Origin: CAZDCZ01 sp964504155
GTDB taxonomy: Bacteria; Bacteroidota; Bacteroidia; Bacteroidales; UBA12077
Direction of reading: 5' to 3'
DNA length: 39,607 nucleotides
NCBI GenBank assembly: GCA_964504155.1
Contig: CAZDCZ010000018.1
Location: forward strand, 1-39,607
In this document: one piece after another, positions 7,611 to 16,534 of the stretch
Position numbering within the stretch: position 1 is the stretch's first letter
Layout of the letters: the number at the start of each line of letters is the position of its first letter
Notes under the pieces: model-generated
Database searches by the model: none
The model's input: only the letters and a program-made list of their open reading frames with translations
What the model was told of the DNA's origin: nothing
Position numbers and translations under genes: made by a program

Positions 7611-8555
7611 TTAAGTATTTTTATTATATGCTTTAACTATATGTTTTACTAAATTATGTCTTATAATGTCTCTTTCGTCAAATTTTATAAATGAGATTCC
7701 TTTTATGTCTTTTAAAATTTCGGATGATTGTATAAGACCCGATTTTGTATGTGTTGGTAAATCTATTTGTGTAATATCTCCTGTAATAATAAATTTAGAA
7801 TTTTTCCCCATACGTGTTAAAAACATCTTAATTTGTTTGGTGGTTGTGTTTTGTGCCTCGTCGAGAATTACAAATGCATTTTCTAATGTGCGTCCTCGCA
7901 TATATGCTAGTGGTGCAATTTCAATAAAATCTTCATCAATTAGTTCTTCTAATTTTCGAGGATGCACCATATCTAATAATGCATCGTATAAAGGTCGCAA
8001 ATATGGGTCGAGTTTTTCTTTTAAGTCACCGGGTAAAAATCCCAGATTCTCACCGGCTTCAACAGCCGGACGTGTTAAAATAATTTTCTTTACTTCTCTA
8101 TTTTTGAAAGCTCTTACTGCAAGAGCAATGGCAGTATATGTTTTGCCTGAACCGGCAGGACCAATAGCAAAAACCAAATCGTGGTTATTATAGGCTTCAA
8201 CAAATTTTTGCTGATTTATTGTTCGTGCTTTTATTGGTTTCCCATTATTGCTGTATAATATTGCTCCATCTTTCGATTCTTTTTTCGATAATAAATTAAA
8301 ACCATCAGTTTTTAATAATTCATCAAATTCATCATCGTTAATTGTATTAAATTTCTGAAAGTAATCTGTTAATAATTGAATTTTATCTTCGAGAGATGTA
8401 ATATCTTTATCTGTACCTTTTACTTTAATCTCAATGTCGCGAGCAATTATTTGCAATTTTGGAAATATTTGTTTAATTTCTTCTAAACGAATATTGTTTA
8501 TCCCATAAATATTTATTGGATCGATTCCTTCTAAATATATTATTTTGTTTAACAT
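7611..8555 (-). CDS. phoH: PhoH family ATPase
   Basis: PhoH-like P-loop ATPase of 314 residues, in a family related to superfamily I helicases and linked to RNA metabolism and phosphate stress; the exact role is unsettled. Visible motifs are the Walker A in FAIGPAGSGKTYTAIALAV (near residue 135), the segment TRPAVEAGENLGFLPGD, the Walker B FVILDEAQNTT, and ITGDITQIDLP. The N-terminal ~100 residues resemble the KH-like region common to this family. It lies upstream of purC in a likely two-gene operon and is divergent from the DUF62 gene at 8723, sharing a 167-bp intergenic region. Confidence 0.93.
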   Translation of the reverse strand: MLNKIIYLEGIDPINIYGINNIRLEEIKQIFPKLQIIARDIEIKVKGTDKDITSLEDKIQLLTDYFQKFNTINDDEFDELLKTDGFNLLSKKESKDGAILYSNNGKPIKARTINQQKFVEAYNNHDLVFAIGPAGSGKTYTAIALAVRAFKNREVKKIILTRPAVEAGENLGFLPGDLKEKLDPYLRPLYDALLDMVHPRKLEELIDEDFIEIAPLAYMRGRTLENAFVILDEAQNTTTKQIKMFLTRMGKNSKFIITGDITQIDLPTHTKSGLIQSSEILKDIKGISFIKFDERDIIRHNLVKHIVKAYNKNT

Positions 8556-8590
8556 ATATTATTTACTAAATATTGTTTATTTTTGAATCA

Positions 8591-8598
8591 CAAAAGTA
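8591..8598 (-). promoter_or_regulatory. Candidate -7 box upstream of phoH
   Basis: The minus-strand octamer TACTTTTG fits the Bacteroidota -7 consensus TAnnTTTG and lies 35 bp upstream of the phoH ATG. A TTTA about 22 bp further upstream could serve as a weak -33 element. The intergenic region also has to hold a promoter for the divergent gene at 8723, where I see no clear match. Confidence 0.4.
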
Positions 8599-8722
8599 AA
8601 TTTGTTTATCCTTGATTTGTTAAACCCCAAAGTTACATTTTTACTTTATTTTGAACATTGAAAAAAATAAAAAAATCATTTTTTATTAACATTTATTGAA
8701 AATTAAAGGATTTTAAAAATAT

Positions 8723-9508
8723 ATGCCAATAATTACATTAACAAGCGACTGGAGTAAAGATGATTTTTATGTGGGAGCGGTAAAAGGTTCAATATATAGT
8801 GCTGTTAATTTGGTTAATGTTGTTGATATTACACATAATATTTTGCCGTTTAATATTGCGCAAGCAGCCTTTGTATTAAGTAATAGTTATAAATATTTCC
8901 CTAAAGGGAGTGTGCATATTATTGGAGTTAAGTCGGAAAGCGATTCTGAAAATAAATATTTAGCTGTTAAGTATAACGATCAATTTTTTTTAAGTGCCGA
9001 TAATGGAATATTTAGTCTGCTTTTTAAGGATAAGGCAGAATTAATATATAAAATTAATATAGAAAATGAAATAACTACTTTTCCAACACTTTCTGTTTTG
9101 GTAAAGCCTGCTTGTAGTTTAGTTCAAAATGCAGATTTGGAACTTGTCGGAGAAAAGGTGTCGGACTATAAAAGATATGTTCCATATAGGGCTACTATTG
9201 ACGATTCTCAAATTTCAGGTAGGATAATTTATGTCGATTCGTTTATGAATGCCATAACAAATGTATCTAGCGAACTTTTTTATAGAATAGGACAGGAGCG
9301 ACAGTTCAGTATTTTTGTGCAAAGCAATAAATATCTTATTAATAAAATTAACAAAACATATCAAGAAACGAGTCAAGGAGAATTGCTAGCTTTGTTTAAT
9401 TCGGCAAATTTGCTCGAGATAGCAATTAATGGAGGCAATTTAGCTCAATTGCTTAATATTGATACAAATTCTACCATAAGAATAAATTTTTATAATAAAA
9501 AAGTATGA
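8723..9508 (+). CDS. SAM hydrolase-like protein (DUF62 family)
   Basis: Member of the S-adenosyl-L-methionine hydroxide adenosyltransferase family (DUF62), which hydrolyses SAM to adenosine and methionine and is related to fluorinase and chlorinase. The 261-residue protein starts ITLTSDWSKDDFYVGAVKG, where most family members have a TDFG motif. It continues with VVDITHNILPFNIAQAAF near residue 35 and a C-terminal domain with VDSFMNAITNVS. The substitution of D-W for D-F is visible; I do not know whether it matters. It overlaps mazG by four bases (ATGA), which suggests a coupled pair of nucleotide-cleaning enzymes. Upstream is a purine-rich AAAGGA that may act as ribosome binding site. Confidence 0.88.
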   Translation: MPIITLTSDWSKDDFYVGAVKGSIYSAVNLVNVVDITHNILPFNIAQAAFVLSNSYKYFPKGSVHIIGVKSESDSENKYLAVKYNDQFFLSADNGIFSLLFKDKAELIYKINIENEITTFPTLSVLVKPACSLVQNADLELVGEKVSDYKRYVPYRATIDDSQISGRIIYVDSFMNAITNVSSELFYRIGQERQFSIFVQSNKYLINKINKTYQETSQGELLALFNSANLLEIAINGGNLAQLLNIDTNSTIRINFYNKKV

Positions 9509-10278
9509 AAGATGAATTAATTGCTTTCGAAAGATTGTTAAATATTATGGACGAGTTAAGAGAGAAATGTCCATGGGATAAAAAGCAAACAATAAAAAGT
9601 CTTAGAAGTCTTACTATTGAAGAAGTTTACGAATTAGTCGAAGCAATTAGTGAAAACGATTTTTCCGAAATAAAGAAAGAATTGGGAGATGTTTTGCTTC
9701 ATATTGTTTTTTATTCGAAAATAGCTTCAGAAAAGAAATTGTTTGATATTACTGATGTTATTAATGGGATTTGTGATAAATTAGTATTTCGTCATCCACA
9801 TGTATTTGGAAATATTAGTGTTAAAGATGATAAAGAAGTTGAAGAAAATTGGGAAAAACTAAAAATAAGTAAAAAGGGAGGGGGTAAAAGTGTTTTGTCT
9901 GGTGTTCCTTCGGCGTTACCTGCTTTAGTTAAGGCAAATAGAATTCAGCAAAAAGTCAGAGGAGTAGGTTTCGATTGGGAAAAGAAACATCAAATTTGGG
10001 ATAAAGTTTTTGAAGAGCTAGATGAATTAAAAACAGAAATTGATTCGTTTAATAAAAATAAGATAGAAGCAGAGTTTGGCGATTTGTTATTTTCGGTTAT
10101 TAATGCTGCTCGATTATATGATGTTGATCCGGAAAGTGCCCTAGAAAGAACAAATAAAAAGTTTATAAAAAGATTTAATTATCTCGAGAAAAACACAATT
10201 AAGAAAGGAATTTCGTTAAAATCAATGAGTCTCGACGAAATGAATGTTATTTGGGAAGAAGCAAAACAATTTGATTAG
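9505..10278 (+). CDS. mazG: Nucleoside triphosphate pyrophosphohydrolase MazG
   Basis: All-alpha NTP pyrophosphohydrolase that converts (d)NTPs to monophosphates and is linked to nucleotide pool sanitation and (p)ppGpp levels. The 257-residue length is that of the full two-domain MazG. The N-terminal domain has LREKCPWDKKQTIKSLRS and the metal-binding EEVYELVEAI with KKELGDVLLHIVFYS. FRHPHVFG follows, and the second domain has VGFDWEKKH, EELDELKTEI and EAEFGDLLFSVINAARL. The start codon overlaps the stop of the DUF62 gene, so the two are probably translationally coupled. Confidence 0.95.
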   Translation: MKDELIAFERLLNIMDELREKCPWDKKQTIKSLRSLTIEEVYELVEAISENDFSEIKKELGDVLLHIVFYSKIASEKKLFDITDVINGICDKLVFRHPHVFGNISVKDDKEVEENWEKLKISKKGGGKSVLSGVPSALPALVKANRIQQKVRGVGFDWEKKHQIWDKVFEELDELKTEIDSFNKNKIEAEFGDLLFSVINAARLYDVDPESALERTNKKFIKRFNYLEKNTIKKGISLKSMSLDEMNVIWEEAKQFD

Positions 10279-10362
10279 TAAATATTTTGTGTGATTATTT
10301 TTACTATTTTTATTTGAATTATTCAAATAAAAAGTTTTAAAAGAATAGAAGTTGATGGTGTA

Positions 10363-12879
10363 ATGATAAATGATGTTAAATATATTGAATTAAATAAGAA
10401 AATTGAGGAGTTAGAAAAAGAGAATATTTTTCTTAAGAAAAAACTTGAAGAGAAAATTGCTTACGAAAATGAACTTACCGATAGCAAAAAAACTTTAGAG
10501 AATATTTTCGATAAAGTTTCTATCCCAATATTTACAAAAAATCCCGATGGAATATATACAAATTGCAATAATGCTTTTGCTGAGTTTGTTAATCTAAAGA
10601 AAAATCAAATTATAGGCTTTTCCGTATTAGATATTATTGTTGAAGATGAGGCAAATTATTTTGCAAAGAAAGATGCTGATATGTTTGCCGGAGAAACTAA
10701 GCAGTGTTATGAGAAAGAGATTTTAAATTTTCAAGGGAAAGATAAATGTTTTATTGTAAATAAAATCATTTATAAAGACTCAAAAACAAATAAAAATGCA
10801 ATATTAGGGATGTTAATAGATATTACAGAATTAAAAAAAACAGAAAAAGACCTAAAAGAAAGTAAGGAGTTTTTTGCAAATATATCTAATAATATGCTCG
10901 ATATGATTTGTATTACTGATTCTAATGGTAATATAACGTATGCAAATCCGTCTTATGAAAAGAATCTTGGGTATAAATCTGCTGAATTCTTAGGGTGTAA
11001 TATTTTTGATTTTATTCATCCTAAAGATAGAAATTTAGTTAATAAAGAATTTATAGAGAAACTTAAGAATAAGAAATCAGGAATAATTGAATATCAATTT
11101 AAAGATAGTAGTGGTAATTATAGGTGGTTAGAAAGCACAGGGAATTCATTAATTGATGAAGAAGGGAATATATATGGAGCAATATTTGGAACAAGAGATA
11201 TTTCAAAAAGTGTAAAATCAAAAGAAAATTTGAATTTTCTTTTTAATGCAGCTTTATCGTTTCTTCAATTAATATCTCTCGACGATATTTTTGATTTTAT
11301 TCTCGAGAAATTTTCATCTCTATTTCCTGATAGTGTTATTATTTTGAGTAAATATTATACTGAGAATTCAAATGCTCTGAAAATAAAATCAGTAACAGGT
11401 TGTGATAATCTGAAAGAAATAGAAGGTGAAAAAATTATTTTACCAAACAAGTTGTTATCTGAAATAAATTTATACGATGGAAAGGTTAATGTTATAGATT
11501 CGAAATATTTTAATGTTGATTTTGGCGATAACGAGATGTTAAGTTTTAAAGCTATAATAGAATCTTTAAGAGTAAAAAAAGTTTATTATGCAGGATTGTC
11601 GCTTAAAAACGAGCTTTTTGGAAGTATTGCGATATTTCCAAAAGATAAAAAAGAAATTGAAAATATAATAGCAATAAAACAATTACTGTATCAAGCATCA
11701 ATAGCTTTATATCGTCAGAAAATTGAGAGCGATTTAATAGTAGCGAAAGAAAATGCAGATAAACTAAAATCTGCTTTTCTTACTAATATGTCGCACGAAA
11801 TACGTACTCCTATGAATGGAGTATTAGGTTTTACTCAGTTGTTGTTACGTAAAAAACAGCCAGAAGAAAAAGCAAAAAGATATTTAAATCTTATTTACGA
11901 TAATAGTAAACAATTGTTAAATATTATTAACGATATTATTGATTTATCGAAGATTGAAGCAGGCCAATTAAATATTAATAATTCGAAATTTAATTTGAAC
12001 GAATTAATTTATTCGATATCTAGTTTTTTTAAAAAATATAATTCTAATAAAATAAATTCCGAGATAGAATTTGGTTGTTATACTAGTTTGCAGGATAATA
12101 AAAGCGAAATTCTAGCCGATAAGAATCGATTATTTCAGATTTTAATAAATCTTTTAGATAATGCTTTCAAATTTACAACAAAAGGAAGTGTTAGTTTTGG
12201 ATATAATATTAATTATAAAGAAAATACTATAGAATTTAGTGTTAGAGATACGGGAATTGGTATAGCCGAAGAGCATACAGAAGTTATTTTTCAGAGGTTT
12301 ATGCGAGGCGATAGTGAAAATACTAGAAAATATGGAGGAACAGGATTAGGCTTGAGTATATCAAAGCAACTTGTAGAATTAATGGGTGGTAAAGTTTCTG
12401 TAGAGTCGACATTGGGTAATGGGTCGGTATTTAGTTTTACCGTACCGTATAAGTCAGTTATAATGCTTGAAGAACAAAAAGCAAAAATAGTAGTAAATGA
12501 TATTGATTGGTCTGATAAAACTATTTTATTGGTAGAAGATGATTATCCTAGTTATATATTTATTGAAGCGGCCTTAGAAAAAGTTAAGGTAAATTTATTG
12601 TGGATAGAGAAAGGGAACACTGCTTTAGAAATGTGTAAAGTAAATAAGAAAATAGATCTGATTTTAATAGATATTCGGTTGCCCGAAATCAATGGATATG
12701 AATTGACTAAAAAAATCAGAAAATTTAATCCTGATATTCCAATAATTGCTCAAACAGCAAATACAATGGAAGGAGATTGGCAAAAAGCCTTAAGTATGGG
12801 GTGTAACGATTATATAAGTAAGCCTATAGATATTAATTTACTTATAAAGAAAATTAGTAAATATTTCGATAAAAAATAA
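10363..12879 (+). CDS. PAS/GAF hybrid sensor histidine kinase
   Basis: An 838-residue hybrid two-component sensor, apparently soluble: no membrane segments are seen. Order: an N-terminal coiled coil (residues 5-45), PAS (~45-160), PAS with PAC (~170-285, ending FGTRDIS), a GAF-like domain (~295-455), HisKA with the phosphoacceptor His478 in FLTNMSHEIRTPMNGVLGF, HATPase_c with N-box LINLLDNAFKF and G-boxes RDTGIGIA and KYGGTGLGLSISKQL, and a C-terminal receiver from ~715. The receiver keeps LLVEDD, the phosphoacceptor Asp770 in ILIDIRLP, a Thr in AQTAN and Lys in YISKPID, so it looks active. No partner regulator gene lies nearby, and the signal is unknown. A bidirectional terminator follows. 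Confidence 0.93.
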   Translation: MINDVKYIELNKKIEELEKENIFLKKKLEEKIAYENELTDSKKTLENIFDKVSIPIFTKNPDGIYTNCNNAFAEFVNLKKNQIIGFSVLDIIVEDEANYFAKKDADMFAGETKQCYEKEILNFQGKDKCFIVNKIIYKDSKTNKNAILGMLIDITELKKTEKDLKESKEFFANISNNMLDMICITDSNGNITYANPSYEKNLGYKSAEFLGCNIFDFIHPKDRNLVNKEFIEKLKNKKSGIIEYQFKDSSGNYRWLESTGNSLIDEEGNIYGAIFGTRDISKSVKSKENLNFLFNAALSFLQLISLDDIFDFILEKFSSLFPDSVIILSKYYTENSNALKIKSVTGCDNLKEIEGEKIILPNKLLSEINLYDGKVNVIDSKYFNVDFGDNEMLSFKAIIESLRVKKVYYAGLSLKNELFGSIAIFPKDKKEIENIIAIKQLLYQASIALYRQKIESDLIVAKENADKLKSAFLTNMSHEIRTPMNGVLGFTQLLLRKKQPEEKAKRYLNLIYDNSKQLLNIINDIIDLSKIEAGQLNINNSKFNLNELIYSISSFFKKYNSNKINSEIEFGCYTSLQDNKSEILADKNRLFQILINLLDNAFKFTTKGSVSFGYNINYKENTIEFSVRDTGIGIAEEHTEVIFQRFMRGDSENTRKYGGTGLGLSISKQLVELMGGKVSVESTLGNGSVFSFTVPYKSVIMLEEQKAKIVVNDIDWSDKTILLVEDDYPSYIFIEAALEKVKVNLLWIEKGNTALEMCKVNKKIDLILIDIRLPEINGYELTKKIRKFNPDIPIIAQTANTMEGDWQKALSMGCNDYISKPIDINLLIKKISKYFDKK

Positions 12880-12930
12880 TAACCCCATTTTAAAATTTAT
12901 ACATTTTCTAGGGTAGAGACATAAAAAAGA

Positions 12931-12966
12931 AAACTTCTTTCAAACATACTTTGAAAGAAGTTTTTT
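12931..12966. terminator. Bidirectional terminator
   Basis: AAACTTCTTTCAAA (12931-12944) and its exact complement (12950-12963) form a 14-bp stem around a 5-base loop, with T residues continuing on the plus strand and an A-rich run on the left, which is U-rich for minus-strand transcripts. It separates the convergent histidine kinase and DUF5606 genes and probably serves both. Confidence 0.85.
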
Positions 12967-12986
12967 GTTTAATGTATTATCTTTTT

Positions 12987-13433
12987 TTATAAGTCTTTTT
13001 TCTCTTCAGTTTCTTTAGCTTCTTCAGTTTCTTCAGTTTCTTTAGTTTCTTTAGAAAAATCTAATAATTCAAATTTCTGAAGAATATTATACCAATTCAC
13101 AAGTTTTTTAATGTCAGAAACATAAACTCTGTCTTCGTCATATTCCGGTAATACTTCCGACATATAAGATTTTAATTCGTTTGCCGAAGATTTGTGATTT
13201 ATTGCTTCTTTTCCATTTTCTTTATCATATATTTTTTTTAATACATCTTTTAATGGAATATCTTCTTCGTATGTAAATATTGCAATGTCTTCTAATGCAC
13301 TAATTTTTGCAGTAGTATTTGCATTCATTCTTTGTTTTGTTTCTAATGATTCAACAATAATTCCATTTCTTCCTTGAGAGATGAATTTGTATAAGCCACT
13401 GTAACCTCCGATTGATAAAATATCTTTTAACAT
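12987..13433 (-). CDS. DUF5606 family protein
   Basis: A 148-residue protein starting LKDILSIGGYSGLYKFIS, followed by GRNGIIVESLETKQRM and ALEDIAIFTYEEDIPLKDV. From memory this matches the Bacteroidota-restricted DUF5606 family, whose function is not known. The first ~75 residues form the conserved domain; a second segment (residues ~90-125) has YDEDRVYVSDIKKLVNWY. The C-terminal tail is a Lys/Glu/Thr low-complexity run built from a 9-bp imperfect DNA repeat (visible around 13005-13060) and is probably disordered. It is followed by proS on the same strand, 104 bp upstream, so the two may or may not share a transcript. Confidence 0.7.
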   Translation of the reverse strand: MLKDILSIGGYSGLYKFISQGRNGIIVESLETKQRMNANTTAKISALEDIAIFTYEEDIPLKDVLKKIYDKENGKEAINHKSSANELKSYMSEVLPEYDEDRVYVSDIKKLVNWYNILQKFELLDFSKETKETEETEEAKETEEKKDL

Positions 13434-13537
13434 AATTTTTTATTTCCTTTTTTAAGAATGCAAAAATAAGATTCAATATTGAATTACAAAAATAATTTAT
13501 ATTAAATTAAATAATTAGATTTTAAATAAGTTAAATA

Positions 13538-15013
13538 TTAATATGCTTTTGCAAATAACACTCTTTTTTTCGAAGGTTTACCTGTAACCATACAAATACC
13601 TGTTTCTTCTTTCGAATCAATAGGGATACATCTAATAGTTGCTTTTGTTTCTTTTTTAATTTTTTGCTCGGTTTCTTTTGTGCCATCCCAATGAGCTTCG
13701 ATAAACCCACCTTTTTTCTTTAATATTTCTTTAAATTCTTCATAAGTGTCGACTCTATGAGTATTTTCCTTTCTAAAAGAAAGAGCTTTTTGATAAATAT
13801 TATCTTGAATTTTTTCTAATAGTTCTTCAATATATTCTTCGATATTATTCTGAGAGATAACTTTTTTTGATAAAGTATCTCTTCTAGCAACCTCTAAAGT
13901 GTTGTTTTCTAAATCTCTTGGACCTATTCCAATTCTAATAGGAACTCCTTTTAATTCGTATTCGGCAAATTTCCATCCCGGTTTAAATTCATCTCTATTA
14001 TCAAATTTAACACTAATTCCTTTATCTTGTAAATGTTTTTTTATGAGATTTGCTTTTTCCGAAATTGCTTGAAGTTGTTCATCGCTTTTGTATATTGGAA
14101 CAATAACAACTTGTATTGGAGCTAATTTTGGCGGAATAATAAGTCCATTATCGTCGGAATGAGCCATAATTAATGCTCCCATCAATCTTGTTGATACTCC
14201 CCATGATGTAGCCCAAACATATTCAAGTTTTCCATTTTTATCGGCAAATTTTACATCAAAAGCTTTAGCAAAATTCTGTCCTAAAAAATGAGAAGTTCCT
14301 GCTTGTAAAGCTTTGCCATCTTGCATAAGTGCTTCAATGGCATATGTCTCAAGAGCTCCGGCAAATCGTTCACTATCCGATTTAGTTCCTTTTCGAACAG
14401 GTATTGCAAGCCAATTTTCAGCAAAATCAGCATAAATATTCATCATTTGCTTTGTTTCTTCAATTGCTTCTTGTTTTGTTGCATGTGCAGTATGTCCTTC
14501 TTGCCATAAAAATTCAGACGTGCGAAGAAATAAGCGTGTACGCATTTCCCATCTAACAACATTTGCCCATTGATTTATTAAAAGTGGTAAATCTCTGTAC
14601 GATTGAATCCATTTTTTATACGAATGCCATATTATTGTTTCAGAAGTTGGTCTTACAATAAGTTCTTCTTCTAATTTAGCATCTTCGTCAACTACGATTC
14701 CTTTGCCATTTTCATCGTTTTTTAATCTGTAATGTGTTACTACAGCGCATTCCTTTGCAAAACCATCTACATGACTAGCCTCTTTCGAAAAAAACGATTT
14801 CGGAATAAATAATGGAAAATAAGCATTAGAATGACCGGTGTCTTTAAACATTTTATCTAATACCGATTGAATTTTTTCCCATATTGCATAGCCATATGGT
14901 TTTATTACCATAGACCCTCTTACAGCAGAGTTTTCAGCTAAATCAGCTTTGGTTACAATATCGTTGTACCATTGAGAGTAATTATCTGCTCTTTTTGTTA
15001 TTCCTTTTGCCAT
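13538..15013 (-). CDS. proS: Prolyl-tRNA synthetase ProS
   Basis: Class IIa aminoacyl-tRNA synthetase charging tRNA-Pro. At 491 residues and without an editing insertion domain it is the archaeal/eukaryotic-type (type 3) enzyme typical of Bacteroidota. Visible: motif 1 region KIQSVLDKMFKDTGHSNAYF, motif 2 NVVRWEMRTRLFLRTSEFLW, motif 3 with WGVSTRLMGALI, the anticodon-binding domain from about residue 300 (QVVIVPIYKS), and the C-terminal domain that ends in the family's tyrosine terminus (FAKAY). The start ATG is followed by AKGITKRADNYSQWYND, as expected. It is divergent from the lipoprotein gene at 15116. Confidence 0.97.
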   Translation of the reverse strand: MAKGITKRADNYSQWYNDIVTKADLAENSAVRGSMVIKPYGYAIWEKIQSVLDKMFKDTGHSNAYFPLFIPKSFFSKEASHVDGFAKECAVVTHYRLKNDENGKGIVVDEDAKLEEELIVRPTSETIIWHSYKKWIQSYRDLPLLINQWANVVRWEMRTRLFLRTSEFLWQEGHTAHATKQEAIEETKQMMNIYADFAENWLAIPVRKGTKSDSERFAGALETYAIEALMQDGKALQAGTSHFLGQNFAKAFDVKFADKNGKLEYVWATSWGVSTRLMGALIMAHSDDNGLIIPPKLAPIQVVIVPIYKSDEQLQAISEKANLIKKHLQDKGISVKFDNRDEFKPGWKFAEYELKGVPIRIGIGPRDLENNTLEVARRDTLSKKVISQNNIEEYIEELLEKIQDNIYQKALSFRKENTHRVDTYEEFKEILKKKGGFIEAHWDGTKETEQKIKKETKATIRCIPIDSKEETGICMVTGKPSKKRVLFAKAY

Positions 15014-15115
15014 GTTTGGTATAATATTTGCGTGTTTTATAGTATAATATTATGCTTTTTGCAGATACAAAATAACAAAATAAAAATTTAATATCATTAA
15101 ATTGGGAGGTACATT

Positions 15116-16405
15116 ATGAAATTAATACTTAAAATAATATTAATAGGATCATTATTCCTAGGATCTTGTTCTTCTATGAAAACATCCTATGTATATGATG
15201 ATTTGTATAATTCGCCAAACGATGAGGTAGTTGTTAGTAATAATAATGTAAATGCAGCCCTTAATTCTGAAGTTGCTTCCGATCAGAGTATCGAACAAAA
15301 GATTAATAATATATTAAAAGATACTACTGTTCAAGATGTAGATTCACTTGTTTATGAAGACGAGTACGTAAATCCTTACGATAAAGTTTTAGTAGACGAT
15401 TATGAAAGTGCATATGAAAAAAGAAGAAATGCACTTCAAGATCCATATTATGGATTAAATAATTTAAGTGTTTTATATTCCGATGATTATTGGTATGCAT
15501 CGGCTTATGATCCTTATTATTATAACATGATCATTATGGGATCACAAGTATGGGTAGAACCTAGATATATTTCATCAAGTTTTGGCTTTTCATATGGGTA
15601 TAGATATAATTCATATCCATATTATGGTTATGGATGGCCATCGAGTTATTTCGGATATAGTCCATATTCATATTTTGGATATAGTCCATATTCTTCATAT
15701 TATGGTTATCCATATAACTATTGGGGCTATGATAATTATTATACTAATAATTATTTTAGAAATAATCCTACAAGTATTAATAGACGAAGAGGAATTGGTG
15801 GATTCTCAAATTATAATGCATATTCAAGAACTCTTCCTGAAGTGCATACAGCTACTGCCGGAAGAAAATCAAGTACTATAAAAGATGGTTTAGATAATAA
15901 TACAATAAATAATCATACTGTTAGAAGAGGAGTAGTTTCAAATTCCGATACTAAAAAGAATGATATAGTTAGAAGAAATAATTTGTCGAATACTCAAATA
16001 GCTAAAGAAAATGCTGTTAGACGACGAACTAGTAATTACACACGTCCGGCAGGAAGTTCTTCAATTTATAATACAACTCGAAGAACAAGAACCAATAATT
16101 ATAATAATGCAAATAGTAATGCAAATAAAAATGCATCTACAACAAATAATAGATATTCACGACCTAGAAGAAGTGTAAGTACAAATAGTAATAACTCAAA
16201 TACCAGATCGACCTATAATAGGGGTTCTTCTTCAAAATCTAATTATTCTAAATCGAATACATCAAATAATTCGAGAAGAAGTAATTCTAATAGAAGTTCA
16301 TCAAGTTATAGTGGGTCGAGTAATAGTGGATCGTCTTCCAACAAGAGTTCATCAAGTTCATCAAGTTCATCAAGCTCAACAACAAGACGAAGTGGTAGAA
16401 GATAA
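15116..16405 (+). CDS. Low-complexity Tyr/Gly/Ser-rich lipoprotein
   Basis: A 429-residue putative lipoprotein. The signal peptide ends in a lipobox, SLFLGSCSS, with the acceptor Cys at residue 18. The N-terminal ~120 residues are acidic and contain YDDLYNSPNDEV and DPYYGLNNL. Residues ~125-225 are rich in Tyr, Gly, Ser and Pro, including a tandem duplication of YFGYSPYS. Residues ~225-400 are Arg/Asn/Ser-rich, and the protein ends in a poly-serine run then TTRRSGRR. A clear GGGAGGT Shine-Dalgarno 6 bp upstream of ATG is notable for a Bacteroidota gene. I recall similar proteins in this phylum but no assigned function; surface exposure is inference from the lipobox and composition. Confidence 0.75.
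   Translation: MKLILKIILIGSLFLGSCSSMKTSYVYDDLYNSPNDEVVVSNNNVNAALNSEVASDQSIEQKINNILKDTTVQDVDSLVYEDEYVNPYDKVLVDDYESAYEKRRNALQDPYYGLNNLSVLYSDDYWYASAYDPYYYNMIIMGSQVWVEPRYISSSFGFSYGYRYNSYPYYGYGWPSSYFGYSPYSYFGYSPYSSYYGYPYNYWGYDNYYTNNYFRNNPTSINRRRGIGGFSNYNAYSRTLPEVHTATAGRKSSTIKDGLDNNTINNHTVRRGVVSNSDTKKNDIVRRNNLSNTQIAKENAVRRRTSNYTRPAGSSSIYNTTRRTRTNNYNNANSNANKNASTTNNRYSRPRRSVSTNSNNSNTRSTYNRGSSSKSNYSKSNTSNNSRRSNSNRSSSSYSGSSNSGSSSNKSSSSSSSSSSSTTRRSGRR
15647..15694 (+). repeat. 24-bp tandem duplication in lipoprotein gene
   Basis: Two copies of a 24-bp unit (15647-15670 and 15671-15694) differ by two bases. Each encodes YFGYSPYS. Related Tyr/Gly codon strings continue to about 15735. The repeat is in frame and could vary in copy number by slippage. 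Confidence 0.8.
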
Positions 16406-16420
16406 AATTATGTAATTTAT

Positions 16421-16464
16421 TATATCTTTCATATGCTATTCCCGTTTTGTGTGTGAAAGATATA
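16421..16464 (+). terminator. Weak hairpin after lipoprotein gene
   Basis: TATATCTTTCA (16421-16431) pairs exactly with 16454-16464 around a 22-base loop. No strong T-run follows, so it is a weak terminator or another RNA element, 16 bp past the lipoprotein stop codon. Confidence 0.4.
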
Positions 16465-16534
16465 GTAAAATTGCGATTACAGAGTGATGAAAATTTTAGT
16501 AAAACAATAATTTTTTATAATAAATATTTCTCTT

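Noticed and set aside
15582..15881. A His/Ile-rich plus-strand frame inside the lipoprotein gene
   Set aside because: It is a shifted reading of the Tyr/Gly-rich repeat codons and has no own features.
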